Source: CAVSWT01 sp963777515
GTDB lineage: Bacteria > Bacteroidota > Ignavibacteria > Ignavibacteriales > Ignavibacteriaceae
DNA: 64,000 nt
Assembly: GCA_963777515.1 (NCBI GenBank)
Contig: CAVZQU010000013.1
Span: 186,001 to 250,000 of the forward strand
Reading direction: 5' to 3'
Shown here: one piece after another, positions 9,642 to 16,764 of the stretch
Position numbering within the stretch: the first letter of the stretch is position 1
Layout: each line of letters starts with the position of its first letter
Notes under the pieces: model-generated
Database searches by the model: none
Told to the model about the DNA's origin: nothing
Seen by the model: the letters and a program-made list of their open reading frames with translations, nothing else
Position numbers and translations under genes: made by a program

Positions 9642-9929
9642 ATGAAAATATTAGCAGTTGAGGAGGAGCTTCAGAAATTAATTTTAGAAGATGAAAGCAC
9701 TATTTTAAAAAATGAAGCAGAACAAGTTTACAAACTTTATCTGGATGGTTTTATTAGAGAAATATATTTCAATGAAAAACATTGTGCAGTAATTATTCTT
9801 GAATGTAAAAATAAAGAAGAAGCAAAAAGTTTACTGGATGAACTTCCACTGGTAAAAAACAAAGTTATAAAATTTAAGCTCACAGAGTTAAAACCTTATA
9901 CTGGTTTTTCAAGATTATTTGAAATGTAA
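9642..9929 (+). CDS. Small muconolactone-isomerase-like alpha/beta protein
   Basis: A 95-residue soluble protein whose pattern (MKILAVEEEL..., a helix with YKLYLDGFIREIYF, strand HCAVIILECKNKEEAKSLLDELPLV, then FKLTELKPYTGFSRLF) fits a dimeric alpha/beta-barrel fold of the YciI/muconolactone-isomerase type. No catalytic residues can be assigned. It lies tightly between the zinc-finger gene and the DinB gene on the same strand. Confidence 0.55.
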   Translation: MKILAVEEELQKLILEDESTILKNEAEQVYKLYLDGFIREIYFNEKHCAVIILECKNKEEAKSLLDELPLVKNKVIKFKLTELKPYTGFSRLFEM

Positions 9930-9952
9930 TTAAAATTTGTAGAGGATTAAAC

Positions 9953-10402
9953 ATGATAAAAGAAACAGCACATGAATTATCTTCGTTAGTTAATGAAACT
10001 GCTGAAAAGCTTAAGCAATTGGACAAAAATACCGTAAGCAAAAAGCCCGCTCCAAATAAGTGGTCTATAAAAGAAATTCTTGGACATCTTATTGATTCTG
10101 CAGTTAATAATCATCACCGTTTTGTTAGAGCGCAGGCTGTAGATAATTTTGAATTTCCGGATTATGCACAGGACTTTTGGGTAAGTGTCCAATCATATAA
10201 TACTGCACCTTGGAATGAGATGGTTGAATTATGGAGATTGTACAACCTACTTTTAGCTCATATTATTTTTCATGTGAATGAAGAAAAATTAAAAGTGAAA
10301 TGTAAAATTGGTAATAATAATGCAATAACTTTAGAAACTTTAATTAGTGAATATCTACCACATATGAAACATCATTTAAAGCAAATTGAAGATAGAAGTT
10401 AA
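9953..10402 (+). CDS. DinB-family metal-dependent protein
   Basis: A 149-residue four-helix protein of the DinB superfamily. The metal-binding triad is visible: H45 in ILGHLIDSA and H137 plus H141 in LPHMKHHLKQI. PNKWSIKEILGHLID is the classic N-terminal motif (KWSxxEILGH). Some members are thiol-dependent S-transferases or hydrolases; no specific reaction can be given. It is the last gene of the 9.0-10.4 kb run and is followed by a strong convergent terminator. Confidence 0.85.
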   Translation: MIKETAHELSSLVNETAEKLKQLDKNTVSKKPAPNKWSIKEILGHLIDSAVNNHHRFVRAQAVDNFEFPDYAQDFWVSVQSYNTAPWNEMVELWRLYNLLLAHIIFHVNEEKLKVKCKIGNNNAITLETLISEYLPHMKHHLKQIEDRS

Positions 10403-10424
10403 TAGTTTAATTTGTCAGCTGTGA

Positions 10425-10455
10425 TAAACCCAATTTCTTTGAGAAATTGGGTTTA
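10425..10455. terminator. Bidirectional terminator between convergent genes
   Basis: A perfect 14-base-pair stem, TAAACCCAATTTCT and its complement, with a 3-base loop, centred between the stops of the DinB gene (plus) and the ArsP_2-type gene (minus). Confidence 0.85.
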
Positions 10456-10477
10456 CGGTTATTGCTATTATTGATTA

Positions 10478-11320
10478 TTAAATTCCAAAGGAAAATAAAA
10501 TCAATCCGATTATCAATCCAAAAGAAAAATTAAACAACTTAATTTTTATAGAATCTTTTAGAGAAAATGATAGTAACGGAAGCATTCCATGTCCATCCTG
10601 CACAATTGAGCTTGTAAGCAAAACCGAAAAAGGAATTAAGCCCGTTGCAAACAATGAAACAAAAATTAAATGTGGGCCTGATTCGGGAATTAAGCCAATC
10701 AATGCACCTACAAATAAAAACACGATTGCATAATCGGAAGTGAAATGTTCAAGATTCCAATACTTCAAAGCAATTTCAACAACTAATAAAGCACCGAAAG
10801 TCCATAAAGCAATTTTCCATATATGCTTTTTGATTATATGGTGAAAGATATGTTCTTTGAAGAAATGTTTTAAATTTCTCTCGGTGTTATGAATTACAAG
10901 TTCGCCGCAATCTCCACAAGTATTAATTTTAAATCGTTTTACAAGTAGGTCCGTTAATTTTCCTGCAAATGTACCTATAATGAATAAAATTACGAATAAA
11001 ATGAATGCTGTTTTAGGAAACATAGCAATCATCACAAATGCTTCATCGCCTGAAACAGCTATCATAGAACCTGCTAATGCACCGAAACTAATTAAACCAT
11101 GAATATATAAAGATACATTTGTAAATCCGCCGAAACAGCCTGGCAAAGCCCCTATGAATGAAGAAACCGCATATTGCCTATTTTTATTTTTGCCTCTCAA
11201 CAGCATGCCAATTTTACCTTTTGTCCAGAGATTTAATACATCAATAAGTATCATCATTACAGTTACAAGTACTGTAATTTGAATTGTATCTTCAACTACC
11301 TTAACTAAGATTGCTTCCAT
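10478..11320 (-). CDS. Putative metal (manganese/heavy-metal) transporter, ArsP_2 family
   Basis: A 280-residue inner-membrane protein with about eight to ten hydrophobic segments. The conserved loops SFIGALPGCFGGFTNVSLY and FVGALIGLIPESGPHLIFVS, the latter followed by IVQDGHGMLPLLSFS, are typical of the putative manganese transporter family related to ArsP permeases. A cytoplasmic or periplasmic loop carries CGDCGE and several His residues (HFFKEHIFHHIIKKH), a possible metal site. It is the third gene of a minus-strand operon after DUF134 and NifX-like genes, a context that points to metal handling. The substrate is inferred, not shown. Confidence 0.75.
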   Translation of the reverse strand: MEAILVKVVEDTIQITVLVTVMMILIDVLNLWTKGKIGMLLRGKNKNRQYAVSSFIGALPGCFGGFTNVSLYIHGLISFGALAGSMIAVSGDEAFVMIAMFPKTAFILFVILFIIGTFAGKLTDLLVKRFKINTCGDCGELVIHNTERNLKHFFKEHIFHHIIKKHIWKIALWTFGALLVVEIALKYWNLEHFTSDYAIVFLFVGALIGLIPESGPHLIFVSLFATGLIPFSVLLTSSIVQDGHGMLPLLSFSLKDSIKIKLFNFSFGLIIGLILFSFGI

Positions 11321-11347
11321 AAATTATAAATTTAAATATCTCTGATT

Positions 11348-11774
11348 TCATTTATTATGATTACAAGTTAAGTCAGGGTTATTTATCAGTTCTCCGTTAA
11401 TAAATTTTTTTGCTGCATCATCAATTAAATCGACATCTGTAAAAATAGGAATAATATTGTTCTGCTTTAAATCTTCAACTACTCTCCAGCCGCCGCCCTT
11501 TGAAACAAGGTATGAGCAATCTTTTATTCCTTCAATTAAGCCTGCATGACTATGACCGCCGCCCTCACCATGATGATGTTCATGATTGTCATCATGCTGA
11601 TGCATTCTATGATGAGTAAAAGTATTTTCTCTAGGTTCTTTATTTATGATCTGATTTTTATCAACAGTTACAATCATAAATGATCTGCATCTTCCAAGAT
11701 GTCCGGTTATGTTTGTTTGATCGTTTGTTGCAAATGCAATCTTTACCTGTAAAACTAGAATTTTCGTATGACAT
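11348..11774 (-). CDS. NifX/NifB-type iron-molybdenum cofactor-binding protein, His-rich (5' end out of frame)
   Basis: The uninterrupted frame with an ATG begins at 11677 (109 residues), but the upstream codons in that same frame encode VKIAFATNDQTNITGHLGRCRSF, the normal N-terminus of a dinitrogenase FeMo-cofactor-type (NifX-like) domain. No start codon exists in that frame before a stop. An ATG in another frame at 11772-11774, preceded by AGGG, would supply it with one indel. The protein has a His-rich insertion (HHRMHQHDDNHEHHHGEGGGHSHAG), the core GGGWRVVEDLKQNNIIPIFTDV and a final CNH. Such proteins bind metal clusters, but a nitrogenase role is not implied. It lies between the DUF134 and transporter genes. 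Confidence 0.75.
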
Positions 11775-11800
11775 TTTTGTGTTTCCCTTTATTTTGAAAT

Positions 11801-12079
11801 TTATTTATCGTTTATTTTTATTGCTTTGCCGTTTAAAATACCGTCTGCAACTTTTCTTCTGGCACTTTCCAAAATTCTTCCGAAAGTAGCTCTAGAGATT
11901 TTCATTTCCTTAGCTGCATCTTCATGAGAATAAGCAAGTAAGTCAGCCAGATGAAGAGCTCCCACCTCTTCCTGTTCGATAACTATTTCTTCTAATTCAT
12001 TCATTGGAATTCCCCTTGGCTTAAAATAATAAGCCGAATGGTTGCAGCATATTTTACGATATTTTTTAGGCCTCGGCAT
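11801..12079 (-). CDS. DUF134-family DNA-binding protein
   Basis: A 92-residue protein that fits the DUF134 family closely: MPRPKKYRKICCNHSAYYFKPRGIPMNELEEIV at the N-terminus, and the helix-turn-helix region LADLLAYSHEDAAKEMKISRATFGRILESARRKVADGILNGKAIKI, resembling sigma-factor region 4. DUF134 genes often sit beside NifX-like and metal or redox genes. It is the first gene of the operon and a palindrome lies 10 bases upstream of its start, so autoregulation is plausible. The inducer is unknown. Confidence 0.9.
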   Translation of the reverse strand: MPRPKKYRKICCNHSAYYFKPRGIPMNELEEIVIEQEEVGALHLADLLAYSHEDAAKEMKISRATFGRILESARRKVADGILNGKAIKINDK

Positions 12080-12088
12080 AATTTGTTA

Positions 12089-12102
12089 TGAGCATATGCT
12101 CA
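12089..12102. promoter_or_regulatory. Perfect palindrome TGAGCATATGCTCA, candidate operator
   Basis: A perfect 14-base palindrome 10 bases upstream of the DUF134 start, in the divergent region shared with the Gfo/Idh/MocA gene. A related, less perfect palindrome (CAAATGCATATTTG) lies at 12131-12144. Both share an ATGCATAT-like core. Binding by the DUF134 protein is inference. Confidence 0.55.
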
Positions 12103-12196
12103 AAACTAAAAAAAGTAATTTTAATAAGCAAATGCATATTTGTTTCACTATTTGTTAATTTTAAAACATTAGAATTAAAAACAGAAGGAATTTAGA

Positions 12197-13174
12197 ATGA
12201 ATAAAGTCCAATGGGGAATTATCGGCTGCGGAGATGTAACGGAAGTTAAAAGCGGGCCGGCATTTTCACGAGTTGAAAATTCAGAATTGATTGCTGTGAT
12301 GAGAAGGAATTCTGAAAAAGCAAAAGATTACGCAAAAAGGCATAACGTCTCTAAATGGTATGACGATGCAGATAAATTAATCAATGATAAAGATCTAAAT
12401 GCAATATACATCGCTACTCCACCTTCTTCTCATTTAGAATACACAATCAAAGCGGCTAATGCCGGGAAACCGGTTTATGTAGAGAAGCCTATGGCTGCAA
12501 GCTATAAACAGTGCGTTGAAATGATTGCAGTATGTAAAAAAAATAATGTAAAATTATTTGTTGCCTATTATAGAAGGGAATTATACGGCTTCAAGAAAAT
12601 TAAAGAAGCAATTGATTCCGGTAAGATTGGAGAGATTAAGTTTGTAAAAATAAAATTATACTGGCCAGAAGATAAGAATTTTGATAAGAGTAATATTCCC
12701 TGGAGATACAAACCTGAGATTTCCGGTGCCGGATTATTTTATGATTTAGCTTCTCATCAATTGGATTATCTTGATTACATCTTTGGTCCAATCAAAGAAG
12801 CAAAAGGAAGTTTTACAAATCAAGCTGGACTATATCCTGCGGAAGATATTGTGAGTGCATCTTTTAAATTTGAATCGAATATAATTGGTTCGAGTTTATG
12901 GTGTTTTACAGTAAATGAAGATGATAAATTAGATCAAACAGAGATTGTTGGGACAAAAGGAAAAATTACTTTTTCGTTTTTTAATCAAACACCAATTGAA
13001 ATAATCTCTGAAGCAAAAAAAGAATTAATAAATCCAAACTGGGCAAAGCATGTGCAGGAGCCGTTAATTAGTTCAGTTGTTGATGAACTTTTAGGAAAAG
13101 GGAAGTCAGTAAGTACAGGCGAATCCGGTGCAAGAGCGAATTGGGTGATGGATAAAGTTCTAAATAGAGTTTAA
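12197..13174 (+). CDS. Gfo/Idh/MocA-family oxidoreductase
   Basis: A 325-residue NAD(P)-dependent dehydrogenase. The Rossmann motif WGIIGCGDVTEVKSGPAF is at the N-terminus, and the family signature YVEKPMAASYKQC (EKP) is near residue 95. The C-terminal alpha/beta domain includes AGLFYDLASHQLDYLDYIFG, with the conserved Asp and His of the substrate site. It probably oxidises a sugar or inositol-type substrate, which is not identifiable. The next gene starts 9 bases downstream, so the two form an operon. Confidence 0.9.
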   Translation: MNKVQWGIIGCGDVTEVKSGPAFSRVENSELIAVMRRNSEKAKDYAKRHNVSKWYDDADKLINDKDLNAIYIATPPSSHLEYTIKAANAGKPVYVEKPMAASYKQCVEMIAVCKKNNVKLFVAYYRRELYGFKKIKEAIDSGKIGEIKFVKIKLYWPEDKNFDKSNIPWRYKPEISGAGLFYDLASHQLDYLDYIFGPIKEAKGSFTNQAGLYPAEDIVSASFKFESNIIGSSLWCFTVNEDDKLDQTEIVGTKGKITFSFFNQTPIEIISEAKKELINPNWAKHVQEPLISSVVDELLGKGKSVSTGESGARANWVMDKVLNRV

Positions 13175-13183
13175 GGAGTTAGT

Positions 13184-13621
13184 ATGGATAAATTCATGCA
13201 AGCCGCAATTGAAGAAGCGAAAAAAGGATTAGAGGAAGGAGGCATTCCAATCGGTTCTGTGTTGGTAATTGATGGAAAGATTGTAGGACGCGGGCATAAT
13301 AGGCGTGTGCAAAAGGGAAGTGCTATTCTTCATGCTGAAATGGATTGTCTTGAAAATGCCGGCAGGCTAAAAGCAAGTGATTATAAAAAAGCAATTCTTT
13401 ATTCAACTCTTTCTCCCTGTGATATGTGCAGCGGGACAGTTTTGTTATATAAAATTCCAAAAGTTATTTTAGGTGAAAATAAAACTTTCCAGGGGCCGGA
13501 AAACTATGTTCGTTCCCGCGGAGTTGAATTGAAAATTTTGAATGATCCTGAATGCATTAATCTTATGGAAGAATTTATAAATGCAAAACCTGAATTGTGG
13601 AATGAAGATATTGGTGAATAA
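13184..13621 (+). CDS. Cytosine deaminase, Fcy1-like
   Basis: A 145-residue zinc-dependent deaminase. The active site is H50-A-E52 and P78-C79-DM-C82 (LSPCDMCSG). The flanking sequence (GRGHNRRVQKGSAILHAEMD, IPKVILGENKTFQGPENY, and the C-terminal PELWNEDIGE) resembles the small yeast-type cytosine deaminase Fcy1 much more than the tRNA adenosine deaminase TadA. It would convert cytosine to uracil in pyrimidine salvage. Length is close to the 158 residues of Fcy1. It is coupled to the upstream dehydrogenase gene. Confidence 0.85.
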   Translation: MDKFMQAAIEEAKKGLEEGGIPIGSVLVIDGKIVGRGHNRRVQKGSAILHAEMDCLENAGRLKASDYKKAILYSTLSPCDMCSGTVLLYKIPKVILGENKTFQGPENYVRSRGVELKILNDPECINLMEEFINAKPELWNEDIGE

Positions 13622-13652
13622 ATTATTAGTTTTAAAAGTTCAAGGCCAAAGT

Positions 13653-14753
13653 TTATTTCAGTAAAATCATTTTCTTCGTACTTATTAATTCATCAACTTT
13701 CAATCGATAAAAATACACTCCTGAACTTAAACCATTTTGAATTGATGAAGGATTAAATTCAATTTCATAATTGCCTGCATTTTGTTTCTTATCAACTAAG
13801 GTTATGATTTCATTGCCAAGTAAATTGTAAACCGACAATTTTACATCAGCGCTTGACGGAACTGAATACTTAATTTTAGTAGATGGGTTAAACGGGTTGG
13901 GATAGTTTTGAAATAATTTAAAATCATTTACAGTTATCGAGCTTTCATTTATGCCTGTAGGAATCCCTTGTATAAGCACTTGTTTATTTCCCGGGAAATA
14001 TTGAGTACCAAATCCTAATAGACTGAGATCTATTTTTGTAGTAGGTACAATCTCCTGGACTATCCATTGATTCTGTGCAATCCAAACTGTATCATTTGCA
14101 GTAATTAATGGAATAGCAATTTTCGGAGTAATCAAATAACTAATTATATTCTGTATATTAAATTTTTTGCAATTAAATTCTCCGGCTTTTGTTTGGATAA
14201 TTTGATCTGCCAAACGGGTTCCTTTTACTTCAAATCTTATTGAAATTGCGCTGCTGTCAATGTCAAATGTAGTATCCATTGAAAGAATATTGTAAGCCAG
14301 GTATTGAACTTGCGTAAAATGATAATACGAAAACCACCCGCCATTGTTTAGACTGCTTAACGCTCTTGATAAACTAATATTAGAACCGGGAGTAGAAAGT
14401 AATATATTAATTAATGAATCTATATTTAAAAGTTTTGTAAACGAGTAAGCATCGCTGCCATCGAAAGAAATAAAAGTTGTATCTATTATTGGACTAAATG
14501 GAAGGCTAGCATTGAGCCCGACTTTTGACACAATAATATTAGCTATTTTACCGTTGTAATTTATAATTGAAGAAAGTGAGTCTTTTTTAAAATATGATAA
14601 GGAGCTTATTTCATTATTAACAGAGTCGAGGGGAATTTCTTCATAGTTCCATGTGCTGCTGATATCTGAAGGGAAATATAATGAAGCATTCTGGCCAAAT
14701 AAATTTAATCCAAAGCTTAATACTATCAGCAAAATAGAAATTTGTTTTTTCAT
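13653..14753 (-). CDS. Secreted protein with C-terminal T9SS sorting domain
   Basis: A 366-residue protein with a signal peptide (MKKQISILLIVLSFGLNLFG) and an N-terminal region of unknown fold, residues about 25-265. The C-terminal type A sorting domain begins at about residue 280 (FKLFQNYPNPFNPSTKIKYSVP) and ends in GLSSGVYFYRLKVDEL...KMILLK. The sorting domain sends the protein through the type IX secretion system to the cell surface or outside. No catalytic motif is visible in the N-terminal part. The sorting motif is one of the best lineage clues in the window. Confidence 0.85.
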   Translation of the reverse strand: MKKQISILLIVLSFGLNLFGQNASLYFPSDISSTWNYEEIPLDSVNNEISSLSYFKKDSLSSIINYNGKIANIIVSKVGLNASLPFSPIIDTTFISFDGSDAYSFTKLLNIDSLINILLSTPGSNISLSRALSSLNNGGWFSYYHFTQVQYLAYNILSMDTTFDIDSSAISIRFEVKGTRLADQIIQTKAGEFNCKKFNIQNIISYLITPKIAIPLITANDTVWIAQNQWIVQEIVPTTKIDLSLLGFGTQYFPGNKQVLIQGIPTGINESSITVNDFKLFQNYPNPFNPSTKIKYSVPSSADVKLSVYNLLGNEIITLVDKKQNAGNYEIEFNPSSIQNGLSSGVYFYRLKVDELISTKKMILLK

Positions 14754-14838
14754 GATGCCCTCAAGTTGAGATTATAAATTTAATTAATAAGGAAGACGAA
14801 TTAATCTGGGATAATATCAAGACATCTGCTCAATTATT

Positions 14839-15453
14839 TTATAAAGAATAAAACACTTTAATGCCAACTAAAATTGAGTTAATAGCAACAGCACCCATTA
14901 TTAATCCCATTACCCTACTAATTACACTTGCTCCGGAATCACCAATTAATTTATGTATATATGAAGCTATTAAAAGAAACAATAATGTAATAACCAAAAC
15001 AATCAACATTATTAAAGCCATATATACCTGGTAAATAATATTAAACCTGTGATTATCCGTTAATAAAACTATTGCCATTATTGCGCCTGGCCCTGCAATA
15101 GAAGGAACAGCAATGGGAAATATTGCTGTATCCTTACCGCTTTTAATAATGTCTATTTCAGTTTCCGGTTTGCTTTCACCAAAAATCATTGTGAGCGAAA
15201 AAAGAAATAGCACTATTCCGCCGGCAACCTGGAAAGCTGAAAGCGGAATTCCCATTTCTTCCAACAAAAACTGTCCGGCAATAAGAAAAAATAATAGAAT
15301 GCACGCTGCTACAATTACAGCCTGTACGGCAATTTTCTTCTTATCCTTTTCAGGATGTTTTTGAGTTGAAGCTATAAATACGGGAACAGTTCCTATAGGG
15401 TCAATCACAGCCCAAAGAAATACAAATGCACTGAACATTTCACTGAAGTGCAT
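14839..15453 (-). CDS. MarC-family integral membrane protein
   Basis: A 204-residue inner-membrane protein with six hydrophobic segments. The N-terminal motif FLWAVIDPIGTVPVFIAST and the central IFPIAVPSIAGPGAIMAIVLL are diagnostic of the MarC family. The function of MarC proteins is not settled. The start codon overlaps the end of the VKOR-DsbA gene by 14 bases, so translation is probably coupled. Confidence 0.9.
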   Translation of the reverse strand: MHFSEMFSAFVFLWAVIDPIGTVPVFIASTQKHPEKDKKKIAVQAVIVAACILLFFLIAGQFLLEEMGIPLSAFQVAGGIVLFLFSLTMIFGESKPETEIDIIKSGKDTAIFPIAVPSIAGPGAIMAIVLLTDNHRFNIIYQVYMALIMLIVLVITLLFLLIASYIHKLIGDSGASVISRVMGLIMGAVAINSILVGIKVFYSL

Positions 15454-16720
15454 ATTCTTTCTTGGTCTGTTTCAATTCTTCTTTAATAACTGCTTTTATA
15501 AAATCAGGCCGGTACCAATATTTTACTCTTCTTCCATTGACAAATAAATAAGGAGTCCCTTCTAAATTAACTTCTTCACCTGCTTCAATGTCGCTTTTAA
15601 CTCTGGCAATAACATCTTTTGCATCCATTCGTTCATTGAACTTATCTTTATCCCATCCATGTTTTACAGCAAGATCGAGAAGAAATTCCCGGTTAATATC
15701 TTTTTGATTCTCAAACAGCTCATCATAGTAATCCCAGAAATCGCCTTCTTCCTGGGCACAAATACCTGCACATGCTGCTAACCCGGAATACTTATGAAGC
15801 GGATGATCCATATAATGATTAATTTTTTGATCGAGAGGGTAATTCATAAAATAAAATTTAGTTTCATTTTTGATTTCTGGGAAAATAGTTTTCATACTAT
15901 CGTAAAAATCCTTGCAAGCCGGGCATTGGAAATCGGCAAATTCAACAATTGAAACTTTTGCGTTAGGATTTCCCTTTTCCGGTGCTTTAGGATCGATTTG
16001 GACATTTACTTTATCTTGTTTAAAGTGTTCTTCAAGAGCATCTTTCATATTGAATGGCTTCTCTTTGGCTTTTAATTCAGGAATATTTTTTTCGTATTGA
16101 TTTATTCCAACATAGCCGATACTAAACATCCATACCACGGCAAGACTGTATAAAACCGGTTTGGGAGAAAATCCTAAGTTTGACTTGATACCTAATATGC
16201 TTTTTAAATATGAAAGCAAGTAACTGCCTGAGCTTCTGTAAGAAAGATTTAAAGCGGGGACTAATAATAAAAATAATGATATGTTTACTATATACATTCC
16301 TACGCAAACCGGGCAAAGCTTTTCTATAATTATTAATTGTACGGCTTTGAAAATGGAAAACAACACAGCTAGTGCTGCTCCTAAAAGTACGGCAGATGAA
16401 GAAGCTATTGATCTTTCATTGTCTTTTCTAATTAATGCCGTTGATAAAGTAAGTGCCGACCATAAATAAAATAAAAATCCCAGCCATGCTACAGGGATTC
16501 CAAACATCGTTGCATATTTTGTAGAGAGAACTGCATCACAGGAAATCCATTCATTAAAATTGCAGATGCTTGAACTTACTGCTTCATGCTTGGCAAGCTG
16601 AATAGTTAAATTAGTTGCATACAAAGCAAGTGCTCCTCCTAATAAACATAACAATAAAGATATAACAAGATATCTTTTACGTATTATAGGATTTTCTATT
16701 GAATTATCTGATAGTTCCAT
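15440..16720 (-). CDS. VKOR-DsbA fusion, disulfide bond formation protein
   Basis: A 426-residue inner-membrane protein joining a vitamin K epoxide reductase domain to a thioredoxin-fold oxidase. The VKOR part (about residues 15-170) has the loop cysteines C53 and C61 (CNFNEWISCD) and the quinone-side pair C136-C139 (EKLCPVCVG). A further membrane segment near 187-207 links it to a DsbA/DsbG-like domain with C266-P-A-C269 (FADFQCPACKD) and a cis-Pro region LEGTPYLFVNGR. It would form disulfides in exported proteins and pass electrons to quinone, replacing DsbA plus DsbB. The Cys-rich secreted proteins encoded next door are plausible clients (inference). Confidence 0.92.
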   Translation of the reverse strand: MELSDNSIENPIIRKRYLVISLLLCLLGGALALYATNLTIQLAKHEAVSSSICNFNEWISCDAVLSTKYATMFGIPVAWLGFLFYLWSALTLSTALIRKDNERSIASSSAVLLGAALAVLFSIFKAVQLIIIEKLCPVCVGMYIVNISLFLLLVPALNLSYRSSGSYLLSYLKSILGIKSNLGFSPKPVLYSLAVVWMFSIGYVGINQYEKNIPELKAKEKPFNMKDALEEHFKQDKVNVQIDPKAPEKGNPNAKVSIVEFADFQCPACKDFYDSMKTIFPEIKNETKFYFMNYPLDQKINHYMDHPLHKYSGLAACAGICAQEEGDFWDYYDELFENQKDINREFLLDLAVKHGWDKDKFNERMDAKDVIARVKSDIEAGEEVNLEGTPYLFVNGRRVKYWYRPDFIKAVIKEELKQTKKEYALQ

Positions 16721-16764
16721 TTTTTATCCAAAAATATTTAATAATACATTAGGCGATTATTTCG

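Noticed and set aside
11348..11677. Nitrogenase gene context suggested by the NifX-like protein
   Set aside because: No nif structural or assembly genes are present; NifX-like domains next to DUF134 are common in organisms that do not fix nitrogen.
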